From NCBI GenBank assembly GCA_014204435.1, contig JACHLF010000002.1:186001-250000 (forward strand): a DNA stretch of 64,000 bases, in the 5' to 3' direction. The DNA is from Mycobacteroides chelonae (GTDB lineage Bacteria; Actinomycetota; Actinomycetes; Mycobacteriales; Mycobacteriaceae). The translations under genes were made by a program, and so were the position numbers. Every line of letters begins with the position of its first letter. Position 1 is the stretch's first letter. Below, in pieces: positions 1 to 7,941 of the stretch. The notes under the pieces were generated by a model, which did no database searches, was not told where the DNA came from, and saw nothing but the letters and a program-made list of their open reading frames with translations.

Positions 1-1425
1 TTCTTTCGGCTTCTCGACGGTGCCACCAATCCCGACCCATGGACCGACGATCACTGGCACTGGCGGGACGGATTCGAGTTCATCCTCGACTCCGCCCAAT
101 CAGGATCGACACACACCGCCGTCGACTGGTCGTCGATACCGCTGCCATGGCTGAAGGTGGGCGTCAAAGAACTCGCACGGCAACAACTCACCACAGCCAC
201 CCTCTCCTGGGGAACCCTGACCCAATGGGTGCGGGCCACCCGCCAGCTGGCCCAATTCCTCACCCAGGACGGTGCAGCACCCGATCCTGCCGCGGTGACT
301 CGACCGGTGTTTCTGGACTACCTGGCCTGGACCCGCCGCGCCGACACCGACGCCAGCGCCCAATTGGCCAACACAGCCGCCTATCTGCTCGAATCACTGC
401 ACGACACCGGGCTCGTTCCCGGTCTGGGGTCCGCGATGTTCCTTCGCCGCGGCGAGAACGTTCACCGGAAGTCGCGCAGCCCCCGGCCTTTCCCGCCAGA
501 TGTCATCGAGCGCATCGACACCCTGATCGTCGACAACCCCGCAACAGACCCCACGTTACGAGCGATGATCGCCACCACCCGCTGGGCAGGATGCAGGATC
601 TCCGAACTAGTCGCCCTCCCCATCGATTGCCTGCACCGCAGCGACGGCGGCTACTGGATCGAATACTGGATGACCAAAACCCGAGCCTGGCGCCGCCTCC
701 CGATACCGGACAGCCTGGCAGAACTGATCCTCACCCAGCAGACCCAGGTCCGAGCCACCTACGGGCCCGAAGCAGCGCATCTGTTCCCTGGTGCACGATC
801 GAATGCTTCCGCCGGGCGCACCCAGCCATGGTCCACCAGCGGTCTTCGGCACCGCCTTTCGGCCCTATTCAGCGAGCACGGAATCACTTCATCGACAATC
901 ACCGGTGAGTCCATCTCCGGTGGAGACGTCCACCGGTTTCGCCACACGGTCGGCATGACACTGCTCAACAACGGCTGGACCCAACAAGAGGTACGTGATT
1001 TCCTCGGGCACGCCAGCGACACCATGACCTCGACCTACGCCCGGATCACCGACGACACCCTCGCCCGCAAGACCCGCGAATTCTGGGCCACCCAACCAAC
1101 CGCCGATTCAGACCCAGCCGTGGAGCGTCTCCGCGCCAAGTTTTCGGCCGCTTTGCCTAACGGGTTCTGCACACTGCCCGCCCAACAGAAATGCGACTTC
1201 CGCCCCAACCCCTGTCTGGACTGCTCCTTCCACGACCCCGGCGGCCGCGTGTTCTTGGGCACCCATATCGCGCACCGCGATCAACTACGCGAGATCATCG
1301 ACCATGCAACAGCTTCGGCTGATCAACGGGTCCTCGACCTCAATCAACCGATGCTCGACAAAGTCGAAAAGCTGATCGACGAACTACAAGACGACGCCAC
1401 CAAGCAAGGGGAACCAGATCTATGA
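1..1425 (+). CDS. Tyrosine site-specific recombinase (Tn554 TnpA/TnpB-like), 5' end outside window
   Basis: The reading frame is open from base 1, so the N-terminus lies outside the window; the internal GTG at 157 is not needed as a start. The protein has the catalytic layout of a phage-integrase-fold recombinase: the first Arg in a GCRISEL motif (codon 595-597), HRFRH (His 931, Arg 940), LGHAS (His 1009) and the nucleophile Tyr in a STYARI motif (codon 1036-1038). A Cys-rich tail (CDFRPNPCLDC and nearby Cys) resembles the zinc-binding tails of Tn554-family recombinases. The stop overlaps the next gene by 4 bp (ATGA), and that partner is a TnpC-like protein, which fits a recombinase trio whose first member would lie upstream. 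It would cut and rejoin DNA at the ends of a mobile element. Confidence 0.85.
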   Translation, partial: FFRLLDGATNPDPWTDDHWHWRDGFEFILDSAQSGSTHTAVDWSSIPLPWLKVGVKELARQQLTTATLSWGTLTQWVRATRQLAQFLTQDGAAPDPAAVTRPVFLDYLAWTRRADTDASAQLANTAAYLLESLHDTGLVPGLGSAMFLRRGENVHRKSRSPRPFPPDVIERIDTLIVDNPATDPTLRAMIATTRWAGCRISELVALPIDCLHRSDGGYWIEYWMTKTRAWRRLPIPDSLAELILTQQTQVRATYGPEAAHLFPGARSNASAGRTQPWSTSGLRHRLSALFSEHGITSSTITGESISGGDVHRFRHTVGMTLLNNGWTQQEVRDFLGHASDTMTSTYARITDDTLARKTREFWATQPTADSDPAVERLRAKFSAALPNGFCTLPAQQKCDFRPNPCLDCSFHDPGGRVFLGTHIAHRDQLREIIDHATASADQRVLDLNQPMLDKVEKLIDELQDDATKQGEPDL

Positions 1426-1874
1426 CCGGATCCGATCGCGAGGCTCGGATCGCGCGACTGGCTGCAGCTGCTGCAGCCCGCCGCAACGCTGCTGAGTCCC
1501 GAGCCCGGCGCGCCCTCATCAAGCTGGAGAACTCCAGCCAACCAATCAGCTTCGTGACCGTTGCGCGCACTGCGGCAGTGTCAACCAGTTTCCTTTATCA
1601 ACACACTGAGCTGCGGCGCGACATCGAGAAAAATCGTACCTCGGTAGCGTCCCGGGGCCGGCCGGATCGGGAAGCGGCCTCCACAGCGTCGCTGCGGACC
1701 AAACTCCAAGTGGCCTTATGCCGTAACCGTGAACTCGTTGAAGAAGTCGTCGTGCTACGCGCCGAGAACGAGGCGCTGCGTAGCCGTGTCCTTGAACTCC
1801 ACAGCGGCCCCACCATCCGCACGACAGCGGAGCCGATCCGGGCCCCCTCAGCCCCAGACCCGCCACACGGCTGA
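1422..1874 (+). CDS. TnpC-like accessory protein of a recombinase trio (DUF6262-like)
   Basis: This 150-residue protein starts inside the stop codon of the recombinase, so the two are translationally coupled. Its N-terminal third is Ala/Arg-rich. A central helix-turn-helix-like stretch, PISFVTVARTAAVSTSFLYQ, is followed by a predicted coiled coil (about residues 85-122, RNRELVEEVVVLRAENEALR). This architecture is that of the small third proteins (TnpC, DUF6262) of Tn554-type transposons, which guide orientation and efficiency of recombination. The family assignment rests on that layout and on the neighbour. Confidence 0.7.
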   Translation: MTGSDREARIARLAAAAAARRNAAESRARRALIKLENSSQPISFVTVARTAAVSTSFLYQHTELRRDIEKNRTSVASRGRPDREAASTASLRTKLQVALCRNRELVEEVVVLRAENEALRSRVLELHSGPTIRTTAEPIRAPSAPDPPHG

Positions 1875-1930
1875 CCCCGAGATAGGACGCCGCCGATGTC
1901 CACGGGTGCCGCTTCACCACCACTACTGTC

Positions 1931-1963
1931 GATCGAAAGCCACAACACTGCTGATCGGAAGCC
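1931..1963. repeat. Direct repeat downstream of the recombinase genes, possible element end
   Basis: GATCGAAAGCC (1931-1941) and GATCGGAAGCC (1953-1963) are repeated 22 bp apart, about two helical turns, just after the TnpC-like gene. Repeats on one DNA face near the end of recombinase-trio elements are plausible recombinase-binding arms. The rest of 1875-2136 shows no gene. The role is an inference. Confidence 0.3.
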
Positions 1964-2136
1964 GCCGACGTCACCGCCCTGCTGACTAGGTGTGGAGCGG
2001 CGCTCGATGAGGTCACCTAAGCCGAAGCAAATACGCAGAGGCCCCTTTCATCGGCATCACCCCACCCCGGGTCGGCGCTCCCCGCCAGTGCACCACGAGC
2101 GCCGACGACCATGCACGGCAGATGTAAAGTGCGCCT

Positions 2137-2589
2137 ATGACGTCATGGGCGTCGTCGCCTGCGGTCGAACGTTCGATGCAGTCGAATCGCGGGCGAGACA
2201 CAGGGCCTGAAATCAGACTGCGCAAGCTTCTCTGGGCGAGAGGTCTGCGCTACCGGGTCTCGATACGGCCTGTCCCTGATATCAACTTCCGCGCCGACAT
2301 AGTCTTCCGGCCCAGCCGAATTGCCGTTGATGTACGCGGGTGCTTCTGGCACGGTTGCCCACATCACTATCGGGCACCGGCGCGCAACAGAGCGTTCTGG
2401 CAGCAAAAGCTAGAACAGAACCGAGCCCGTGATTCACGCAATGAAGATTGCCTGGCGGCCGCGGGTTGGCTGCTGATTGTCGTTTGGGAGCATGAGGACT
2501 TCATCAAGGCCGCTGAAGATGTCGCACGATCTGTTGAGCTGCAGCGTATCCCGGTGCGGGAACATACGACAGCGAGAGTGATTGGCTAG
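2137..2589 (+). CDS. vsr: Very-short-patch repair endonuclease (Vsr)
   Basis: The 150-residue product matches the Vsr fold throughout: an N-terminal SNRGRDTGPEIRLRKLLWARG segment, the catalytic DINFRADIVF region with its Asp, then the FWHGCPHH zinc/active-site motif and a C-terminal IVVWEHED segment. Vsr nicks 5' of T in T:G mismatches made when 5-methylcytosine deaminates, protecting sites methylated by its partner methylase. The gene lies 11 bp upstream of a C5 cytosine methyltransferase on the same strand, the usual pairing. Length is normal for the family. Confidence 0.92.
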   Translation: MTSWASSPAVERSMQSNRGRDTGPEIRLRKLLWARGLRYRVSIRPVPDINFRADIVFRPSRIAVDVRGCFWHGCPHHYRAPARNRAFWQQKLEQNRARDSRNEDCLAAAGWLLIVVWEHEDFIKAAEDVARSVELQRIPVREHTTARVIG

Positions 2590-2600
2590 AGGTTCAACAC

Positions 2601-3677
2601 GTGGGCCCCGAGCCTCGACGGATGTCGGTCGCTGACTTACAATCATGTAATATGTCGACTGGATCCATAGCTGCCATTGATCTGTTCTGCGGCATCGGGG
2701 GGCTATCCCTGGGACTGCAGCAATCTGGCGTTTCCGTCGTCGGAGGTATCGATAATGATCCGTTCTGCGCACCGATCTACGAAGCCAACCTAAACACCTC
2801 GTTCATTCACGCCGACGTTCGCAATGTCAAATTGAAGCAATTGGAGCCCCTGTGGGGCGAATCCCCACATCGGCTTCTCGCCGGCTGTGCTCCTTGCCAA
2901 CCATTTTCTTCTCACCGCCGCGGTATCAGCACGGTCAAGGACGACCGGTGGCCGCTGCTTCGAGAGTTCGGGCGGCTGGTCCGCCAGTCCAAACCCGACT
3001 TCGTCACGATGGAGAACGTCACTCGACTCCAACGGTCAGACATATTCCACGAGTTCGTTGAGCAACTTGAGAAGCTCAAGTACCACGTCGCCTTTGATGT
3101 ACTAGATCTTCACAAGCTCGGCCTGCCGCAATACCGCAAAAGGCTAGTACTTGTCGCGTCCCGCCTGGCTCCGATTGAACTTCCTTCACTTGAGTCGGAG
3201 GTCACGACCGTCGAAGATGTCCTTGCCCAGCTTCCACCAGTAGCCGCCGGCCAATCGCTGGCTAGCGACCCGATGCACCACACCCAGGCTCTGACTGAGC
3301 GAAACATGCAACGAATCAAAGCCTCCACACCCGGCGGGACTTGGCGTGATTGGCCTGCCGATCTTCGTTTGCCGTGCCACAAGCGCGATTCGGGAAAGTT
3401 CTATTCAAGCGTATACGGGCGCATGACATGGGACGCCCCGAGCCCTACACTGACCACACAGTTCTTCAACTACGGGACGGGGCGGTTCGGGCACCCCGAG
3501 CAAGACCGTGCCCTCACCCTGCGCGAGGGCGCCATCCTTCAAGGGTTCCCTCCCACCTTCGACTTCTCCGGTCAGACTGTCTCTATCGCCAACATGGGAC
3601 GGGTCATAGGTAACGCCGTACCCCCACTGCTCGGCAAGAAAATCGGGGAAATATTCCTATCTCAAATCAAGCCCTGA
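2601..3677 (+). CDS. dcm: DNA (cytosine-5)-methyltransferase
   Basis: The order of motifs is that of a C5 methyltransferase: AIDLFCGIGGLSLGL (SAM binding, motif I), GCAPCQPFSSHRRG (catalytic Cys in the PCQ motif IV), MENVTRL (ENV, motif VI), QYRKRLVLVA (motif VIII) and a C-terminal GNAVPPLLG (motif X). It transfers a methyl group from SAM to C5 of cytosine in a short site that cannot be read from sequence. GTG at 2601 has AGAGG 8 bp upstream; ATG codons at 2622 and 2652 are alternatives, and the conserved domain starts only after the last. It is paired with vsr. No cognate restriction gene of this family is adjacent, though a frameshifted mrr lies 1.9 kb away. It converges with the HEPN gene, overlapping by 11 bp. 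Confidence 0.93.
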   Translation: MGPEPRRMSVADLQSCNMSTGSIAAIDLFCGIGGLSLGLQQSGVSVVGGIDNDPFCAPIYEANLNTSFIHADVRNVKLKQLEPLWGESPHRLLAGCAPCQPFSSHRRGISTVKDDRWPLLREFGRLVRQSKPDFVTMENVTRLQRSDIFHEFVEQLEKLKYHVAFDVLDLHKLGLPQYRKRLVLVASRLAPIELPSLESEVTTVEDVLAQLPPVAAGQSLASDPMHHTQALTERNMQRIKASTPGGTWRDWPADLRLPCHKRDSGKFYSSVYGRMTWDAPSPTLTTQFFNYGTGRFGHPEQDRALTLREGAILQGFPPTFDFSGQTVSIANMGRVIGNAVPPLLGKKIGEIFLSQIKP

Positions 3678-4362
3678 CGTAATTTCTCCTAGCTACGAAC
3701 TTCTCGAATTCAAATAGAAGTCGATTCAGGTAGTACTGGGTCACCTTAAACTCACTGTCAAGCTGTTTCGCGCTCACATCCTTTCCTATTTGCGCGAACC
3801 CACTATTACCGTGCGCCAAACGATTCCGCACATCTTTGATTCGAAAAGAGATCGACATATCCTCTGGGCCATCGGTGAATTCTGCGGTTGTACGGTCTGC
3901 GGGAAAGTTCAGTCCTAGACGCTTTAGTAGCAAATTAATTTCCCTGGCTGCGAAGTTGCCGCCACCACCGATTTCTATCTGGAAAGGTAACCCTGCCCAC
4001 TCTTGATAGTCGAACTCGTCCTCAATTTCAACCCAAAGGGTTTCCTCCAGACGGCTTTTGATCACCCGTCGCCGCATTTTCTGCCATTCTCTGCGTAATT
4101 CAGGGGTAAGGCGCGTAGGCGTGAGAGCCTGATCATGAATGGCTTCGTTGTTTATGGCGTCCTCTAAATTGCGGCATGCCAACGTCAACGTACTTTCGAT
4201 GAGATTGTACAGGAGAAGGTAAGCACCCCCTTTTAACGTATTGAGACGTAGGGTAGCAGTGGGCGTGGCGATAGGATCTTGATCCATTTCTGTGATTAAC
4301 TCGAGATATGTGCTTATCTCCACACAGCGCTCATCAAATACTTCGCGGACTGCTAAACTCAT
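3667..4362 (-). CDS. HEPN-domain protein, MAE_28990/MAE_18760-like putative RNase
   Basis: The 231-residue protein is mostly helical, with an early Asn-Leu-Ile-Glu helix (about 53-62) and, near the C-terminus, the motif RNRLAH (Arg179, Asn180, His184), the R-N-x3-H signature of HEPN ribonucleases. Its architecture resembles the MAE_28990/MAE_18760 HEPN family. The start ATG lies in the stop region of the DUF262 gene (4-bp ATGA overlap), so the pair forms one transcription unit and probably one complex. HEPN proteins in such pairs commonly cut RNA when a sensor detects infection; that role is inferred. Base composition is visibly AT-richer than the flanking chromosome, which suggests transfer. 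Confidence 0.75.
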   Translation of the reverse strand: MSLAVREVFDERCVEISTYLELITEMDQDPIATPTATLRLNTLKGGAYLLLYNLIESTLTLACRNLEDAINNEAIHDQALTPTRLTPELRREWQKMRRRVIKSRLEETLWVEIEDEFDYQEWAGLPFQIEIGGGGNFAAREINLLLKRLGLNFPADRTTAEFTDGPEDMSISFRIKDVRNRLAHGNSGFAQIGKDVSAKQLDSEFKVTQYYLNRLLFEFEKFVARRNYVRA

Positions 4363-5474
4363 TGCGACAGCTCAATCAACTTCTCGTAAACGTAATTCAT
4401 CCTGCGGATTAATTTCGCTTTTGCGTTTGCGCCATCTGATCGGACCACTGCTGCAAACTCGTCGGTATGCAGTGCCTCACTCACTACAGCACGATCGGTT
4501 GTTAGCTGATCACCAAGCTCATGAAGCGCTCGGTCGAAGCCGATCGCGATTGATTCGAACCTGCCGTTCTGGGTTGCCTGCCCAGCCCTAGTACGTGATT
4601 TTGAAAACCCACTATCAACAAGGGCGTCTACTGCGCTTATCATTCGCGTGAAACGGTCTCGGTACTTGCCGACGAGGTCTGGCTTTTCGGCGAACTCCTT
4701 CGTCATTCTTTCGGCATAGCGATCCGCGAACTGAAGCGGGTCATCCTTGTAATCCACGATGCCGTCACCGTACGCGAAAAACCGTGTTACGAGCTCCTCA
4801 CGCTTGCGTTCGTTCACAGCAGCTTCCGAGAGTGGGCTTAACCGAACCATGGCGTCGGAGACTGCCAGCTCCTCCACCAAAGCCATGAAGGGTCCCTGGA
4901 AAATCGCTCGCCTGATCTCTGCAGGTCCAGCGATCTTGCTTCCTGTATTTATCCTCCTAAATAATTCGAGCCGTGTCGCTGGACTCGTTGTCGCGCCTAA
5001 AACCACGGCACGGAGAGTTATGTTCTCGATCGCACGTTGTCTAAACGAAGTAAGGTCAGAGAAGCGCTCTCCTGACGCGAGATTCAGAAGGAGGAGCTTC
5101 CGAAGACGCAGCTTGTTGTCCATGAAATCCCGGATGGTGCTTAATCGCTGAACACCATCAATGATCTCTAGGTTTCCTGATTCGGGGTCAGGCGCTAGAA
5201 ATATGAACGGGATGGGCAATCCTATTAGCAGCGACTCGATAAAACTTGTTCTTCTACTTTCATTCCAAACGAATTCGCGTTGATATTTCGGAATGAATAC
5301 TGTGCCGTTCTTCAGCTTGCTCATCAGAACTTCGATAGTCCAGTCGGCCACGCGGTAGTCGACCTTCTGATGTTCTTCTTTGATCTGTTGTTCGAAATCC
5401 GATGACTCCTGGCCATCGGAACTACTCTGCTCCCCGAAATCTAGATGTTCTTCTTCCTCAGATTGATCCGTCAC
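4359..5474 (-). CDS. DUF262 (GmrS-like, ParB/Srx-fold) protein
   Basis: After an acidic, probably disordered N-terminus (1-35), residues 40-120 carry the DUF262 signature: IPKYQREFVW (61-70), then LPIPFIFL, then IDGVQRLSTI (105-114), the family's DGQQR-type motif with Val in place of the first Gln. Full GmrSD type IV enzymes add a DUF1524 HNH nuclease domain; that domain is absent from this 371-residue protein. DUF262 domains are thought to bind or hydrolyse nucleotides and regulate a linked nuclease. Here the linked effector would be the overlapping HEPN gene. The first gene of the pair sits 66 bp after the mrr remnant on the same strand. Confidence 0.85.
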   Translation of the reverse strand: MTDQSEEEEHLDFGEQSSSDGQESSDFEQQIKEEHQKVDYRVADWTIEVLMSKLKNGTVFIPKYQREFVWNESRRTSFIESLLIGLPIPFIFLAPDPESGNLEIIDGVQRLSTIRDFMDNKLRLRKLLLLNLASGERFSDLTSFRQRAIENITLRAVVLGATTSPATRLELFRRINTGSKIAGPAEIRRAIFQGPFMALVEELAVSDAMVRLSPLSEAAVNERKREELVTRFFAYGDGIVDYKDDPLQFADRYAERMTKEFAEKPDLVGKYRDRFTRMISAVDALVDSGFSKSRTRAGQATQNGRFESIAIGFDRALHELGDQLTTDRAVVSEALHTDEFAAVVRSDGANAKAKLIRRMNYVYEKLIELSQ

Positions 5475-5540
5475 AAGCCCTCCGCCCTCGTGTAACTGAC
5501 CCAGACTCTGCTGTGAATCTATGGTCTTTGATTCGTCATC

Positions 5541-6451
5541 CTAGCTGTACTCTGAATCGAACGGTGTGAAATCTGTTGGGACCACACGATAAACCGTTTT
5601 GACCTCTGTGCGAACCCCTATGCCCCATTCTCGAAGTAAGTCACAGAGCCGATCGCCATCAATCAGCTCCACGCGCAGCGCACCTTCACGGCGGGAATCC
5701 TTGTACGCGCCGCTGGTGAACCGACCCGTGGTTATGAACAGCCCCCTGCTAGCTCGGCCATGCATCGCACCCTGAAATTCTCTGATCTCATCCGGCCAAT
5801 CGCCCCTCGATAGCGTTTACTTTGGAATACCAGCGGATGGCTGATCAGCAGTTCCTGATACTCGGCAACTCCATCAATGCCTCCATCGCCGGAGCGCCTG
5901 GTGACCTCGACATTCTTGTAACCGGCCACCTTCAATAGGTGACCGGAGAGACGTTCGAACGCGGTCGGCGACAATCCCAGAACTGTTTCCAGTATTTCCT
6001 TACGCCATCGTTCGTCAGCGGCTTCATCCTCGGAGATACTTACGTCGGGCCGGCCACGTTTCGTTGACTGGCCAGTACCTGCCTCTAGAGAAGCTAAGTT
6101 CGCCTTTCGTGCTTTGTTCCGGCGCCGATGCTCTGCAACGAACGCCCTATGCAGGCTGGGTATGTCCCGCTCGGCAACCCGGCTTCCGCCTTCGGTGACG
6201 CTCCAAACCGTCCGCTGGTCATTCGCGAGTAACCCCATGCCTTTGAGATAAGTCCGGGCCCAGGCCAACCTGTAGACCACTTCTGTGCCTGGCCCATTAC
6301 CGTGCAGCACGCCCTGTACTGCTTCAGATAGCCCCTCACGCTCGATCACCGCCTCGTCGAGTTCAGTGTTTGATGCTGAACCTCCAAGGGCAACTGCCGC
6401 CTGTAGCGTCGGCCATAGCAACTCGACATAGGACGGGACGTTGACGCTCAT
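5541..6451 (-). pseudogene. mrr: Mrr-type restriction endonuclease, broken by a one-base frameshift
   Basis: Two fragments together make a complete Mrr protein. The first (from ATG 6451) has the winged N-terminal Mrr_N domain and the catalytic domain with RRSGDGGIDG and VFQSKRY (D...QxK nuclease motif). The second frame continues with HGRASRGLFITTGRFTSGA and LIDGDRLCDLL, the conserved Mrr C-terminus. Adding one base near 5791-5796 restores IGRDEIREFQGAM and a protein of about 303 residues, the normal size. Mrr cuts methylated DNA. The gene may be inactive, phase-variable, or carry a sequencing error at a short C/G run. Confidence 0.88.
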
Positions 6452-6537
6452 TACTCCAGGTTGTCAGGGGAGCGCAAAATCCGGGCTGAATGCGTGGAGA
6501 TCCCGCGTGTCAGCGTCCCACCCGGCCGCTCTTGTTG

Positions 6538-6608
6538 TGGAGCCACGGGGAATCGAACCCCGATCTGAGCCTTGCAAAGGCCCCGTTCTACCGTTGAACT
6601 ATGGCCCC
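6538..6608 (-). tRNA. tRNA-Ala (anticodon TGC), island-borne copy
   Basis: The minus strand folds into a full 71-nt cloverleaf: acceptor GGGGCCA/TGGCTCC, D-stem GTTC/GAAC, anticodon loop TTTGCAA with TGC at 6574-6576, and T-arm CGGGG-TTCGATT-CCCCG. The G3-U70 pair that defines alanine identity is present. CCA is not encoded. The sequence differs from the mycobacterial alaT sequence in the D-, anticodon- and T-stems, so it is a second gene rather than a restored copy. It lies 74 bp downstream of the truncated native tRNA-Ala and on the same strand as tRNA-Ile, so it could be co-transcribed. Confidence 0.88.
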
Positions 6609-6682
6609 GTCGTGGACATGACCGCGACAGTGTAACTGCTGGTCATCTCCTCTTTCCTCCCGCTCTCCTGCAGATAATTACT

Positions 6683-6738
6683 GAACTCCTGACATCTACC
6701 TTGCAAAGGTAGCGCTCTACCAACTGAGCTAAGGCCCC
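6683..6738 (-). pseudogene. alaT: Native tRNA-Ala(TGC) gene, 3' end missing
   Basis: The minus strand begins GGGGCCTTAGCTCAGTTGG and continues through the anticodon loop TTTGCAA and the 5' half of the T-arm (AGGAGTTC), as expected for mycobacterial alaT. After 6683 the match stops: the second half of the T-arm and the 3' acceptor strand are replaced by unrelated sequence. The product cannot form a T-arm or acceptor stem. Its position after tRNA-Ile downstream of gyrA is the conserved mycobacterial one, so this is the chromosomal locus cut by the island. Confidence 0.85.
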
Positions 6739-6864
6739 TCACCTGCTGCTGTATGCCACACTTCCATGTTGTTGCGCGCCACGGTGAGTGCTGCGGCATA
6801 GGCCACACCCAACAATGCGAGCACCAGCAGCAGCACTCTCATGTGGTGGACCTCCCAACAAATG

Positions 6865-6941
6865 TGGTGGGGCTAGGAGGACTCGAACCTCCGACCTCTT
6901 CGTTATCAGCGAAGCGCTCTAACCGCCTGAGCTATAGCCCC
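6865..6941 (-). tRNA. ileT: tRNA-Ile (anticodon GAT), CCA encoded
   Basis: The minus strand gives GGGGCTATAGCTCAGGCGG, anticodon loop CTGATAA with GAT at 6905-6907, T-arm GGAGG-TTCGAGT-CCTCC, a matched 7-bp acceptor stem, discriminator A at 6868 and an encoded CCA at 6865-6867. It is in the conserved place downstream of the gyrA/DUF3566 genes. Confidence 0.96.
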
Positions 6942-6989
6942 TGAACCGAAGGCAGAGATTACCGCACCCAAGGGGTGCATCCCAAACCG

Positions 6990-7931
6990 TTAGTCGAGAT
7001 CGGCCAGTGTGACCTCGATACCACCGACAAGATCGGTGGTCAGGTTGTAGATGAATGCGCCGATGGTGGCGGCCGCGGTCATCAGCACGATGTTCACCAG
7101 ACCGATGAGCAAAGCGGTACCGAAGATGGTTCCGCTGGACACCAGCTCGCCGCCACCGCTGTTGGTGATGAGCTCGCCGACGTTCTCGTTGAGCTTGGAC
7201 CACACACCCATCGCGCCGAGCACGAGGTACAGCATCGCGACGGCGATCATCCAGATGAAGAAGAACACCACCGACAGAACCAAGGAAACCTTGAGAGTGG
7301 CCCACGGATCGACACGTCTGATCTGCATGGCAGCCCGCAGTGGGCCGCGGCGCGACGGGCCCACCGTGACGGCCGAGCCACCCTGTGCCGCATCACTTCT
7401 CCGGGGAGGGCGGGGGACCGGACCCGAGAGGTCGGGCAGGTCTTCGTTCTTCAGTGCGCTCTTGGGAGCGCGCACCGGTTCCGGCGCGCTGGACTCGCCC
7501 CACGGGGTGCCCGAACGTGCGGGCTCGGGCCGCTCGGGTCTTTCGGGACGTTCGGGCACCTCGTCGTGGGGCTCCGCCACCTCCGGCTCCGGCTCGGGTT
7601 CGGGCCGAGCGGCCGGGGTGTTGAATCCAGCCGGGGCAGCGGTGCCGGAAATGAACCTGCTGAGCCGGGCATCCAGTCCTGCGGACGGGCGGCTAATGGG
7701 TCGTGGCGCGGAGGTCGGCGCCGTCGGCGGGGCCGAGGCGTCGTCCACGATAGGAATGATCTCGGTCGGTACGCCGCCGGGGCGTGGCTCCCGGCTGGGA
7801 ATCCGCTGTGGGCCGGTGGCGGCGGCGTGTGAACCACGCCGCCGCTCCGCCCGCTGCCAGGGAGGCAAGTCCGCCTGGTCCACGGGGCGTTCGTTTGCGC
7901 CAGACTCCCCCGGATCGTTCGGTGAACTCAC
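6990..7931 (-). CDS. DUF3566 transmembrane protein (Rv0007-like)
   Basis: The 313-residue protein has a long Pro/Glu/Arg-rich cytoplasmic N-terminus (about 1-205) with PE-repeats, then two hydrophobic segments (about 215-240 and 275-300) in a conserved C-terminal domain starting at RRVDPWATLKVSLVL. This is the DUF3566 layout of the gene that follows gyrA in mycobacteria. Only 10 bp separate it from the gyrA stop, so the two are probably co-transcribed. The M. smegmatis and M. tuberculosis counterparts are membrane proteins linked to envelope maintenance or division; the exact function is not shown here. Confidence 0.88.
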   Translation of the reverse strand: MSSPNDPGESGANERPVDQADLPPWQRAERRRGSHAAATGPQRIPSREPRPGGVPTEIIPIVDDASAPPTAPTSAPRPISRPSAGLDARLSRFISGTAAPAGFNTPAARPEPEPEPEVAEPHDEVPERPERPERPEPARSGTPWGESSAPEPVRAPKSALKNEDLPDLSGPVPRPPRRSDAAQGGSAVTVGPSRRGPLRAAMQIRRVDPWATLKVSLVLSVVFFFIWMIAVAMLYLVLGAMGVWSKLNENVGELITNSGGGELVSSGTIFGTALLIGLVNIVLMTAAATIGAFIYNLTTDLVGGIEVTLADLD

Positions 7932-7941
7932 CTACAGCTCC

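Noticed and set aside
6538..6560. Restored 3' end of alaT by island integration
   Set aside because: The T-arm and 3' end differ from the native alaT sequence and belong to a full separate tRNA, so it is not a simple attachment-site repair.
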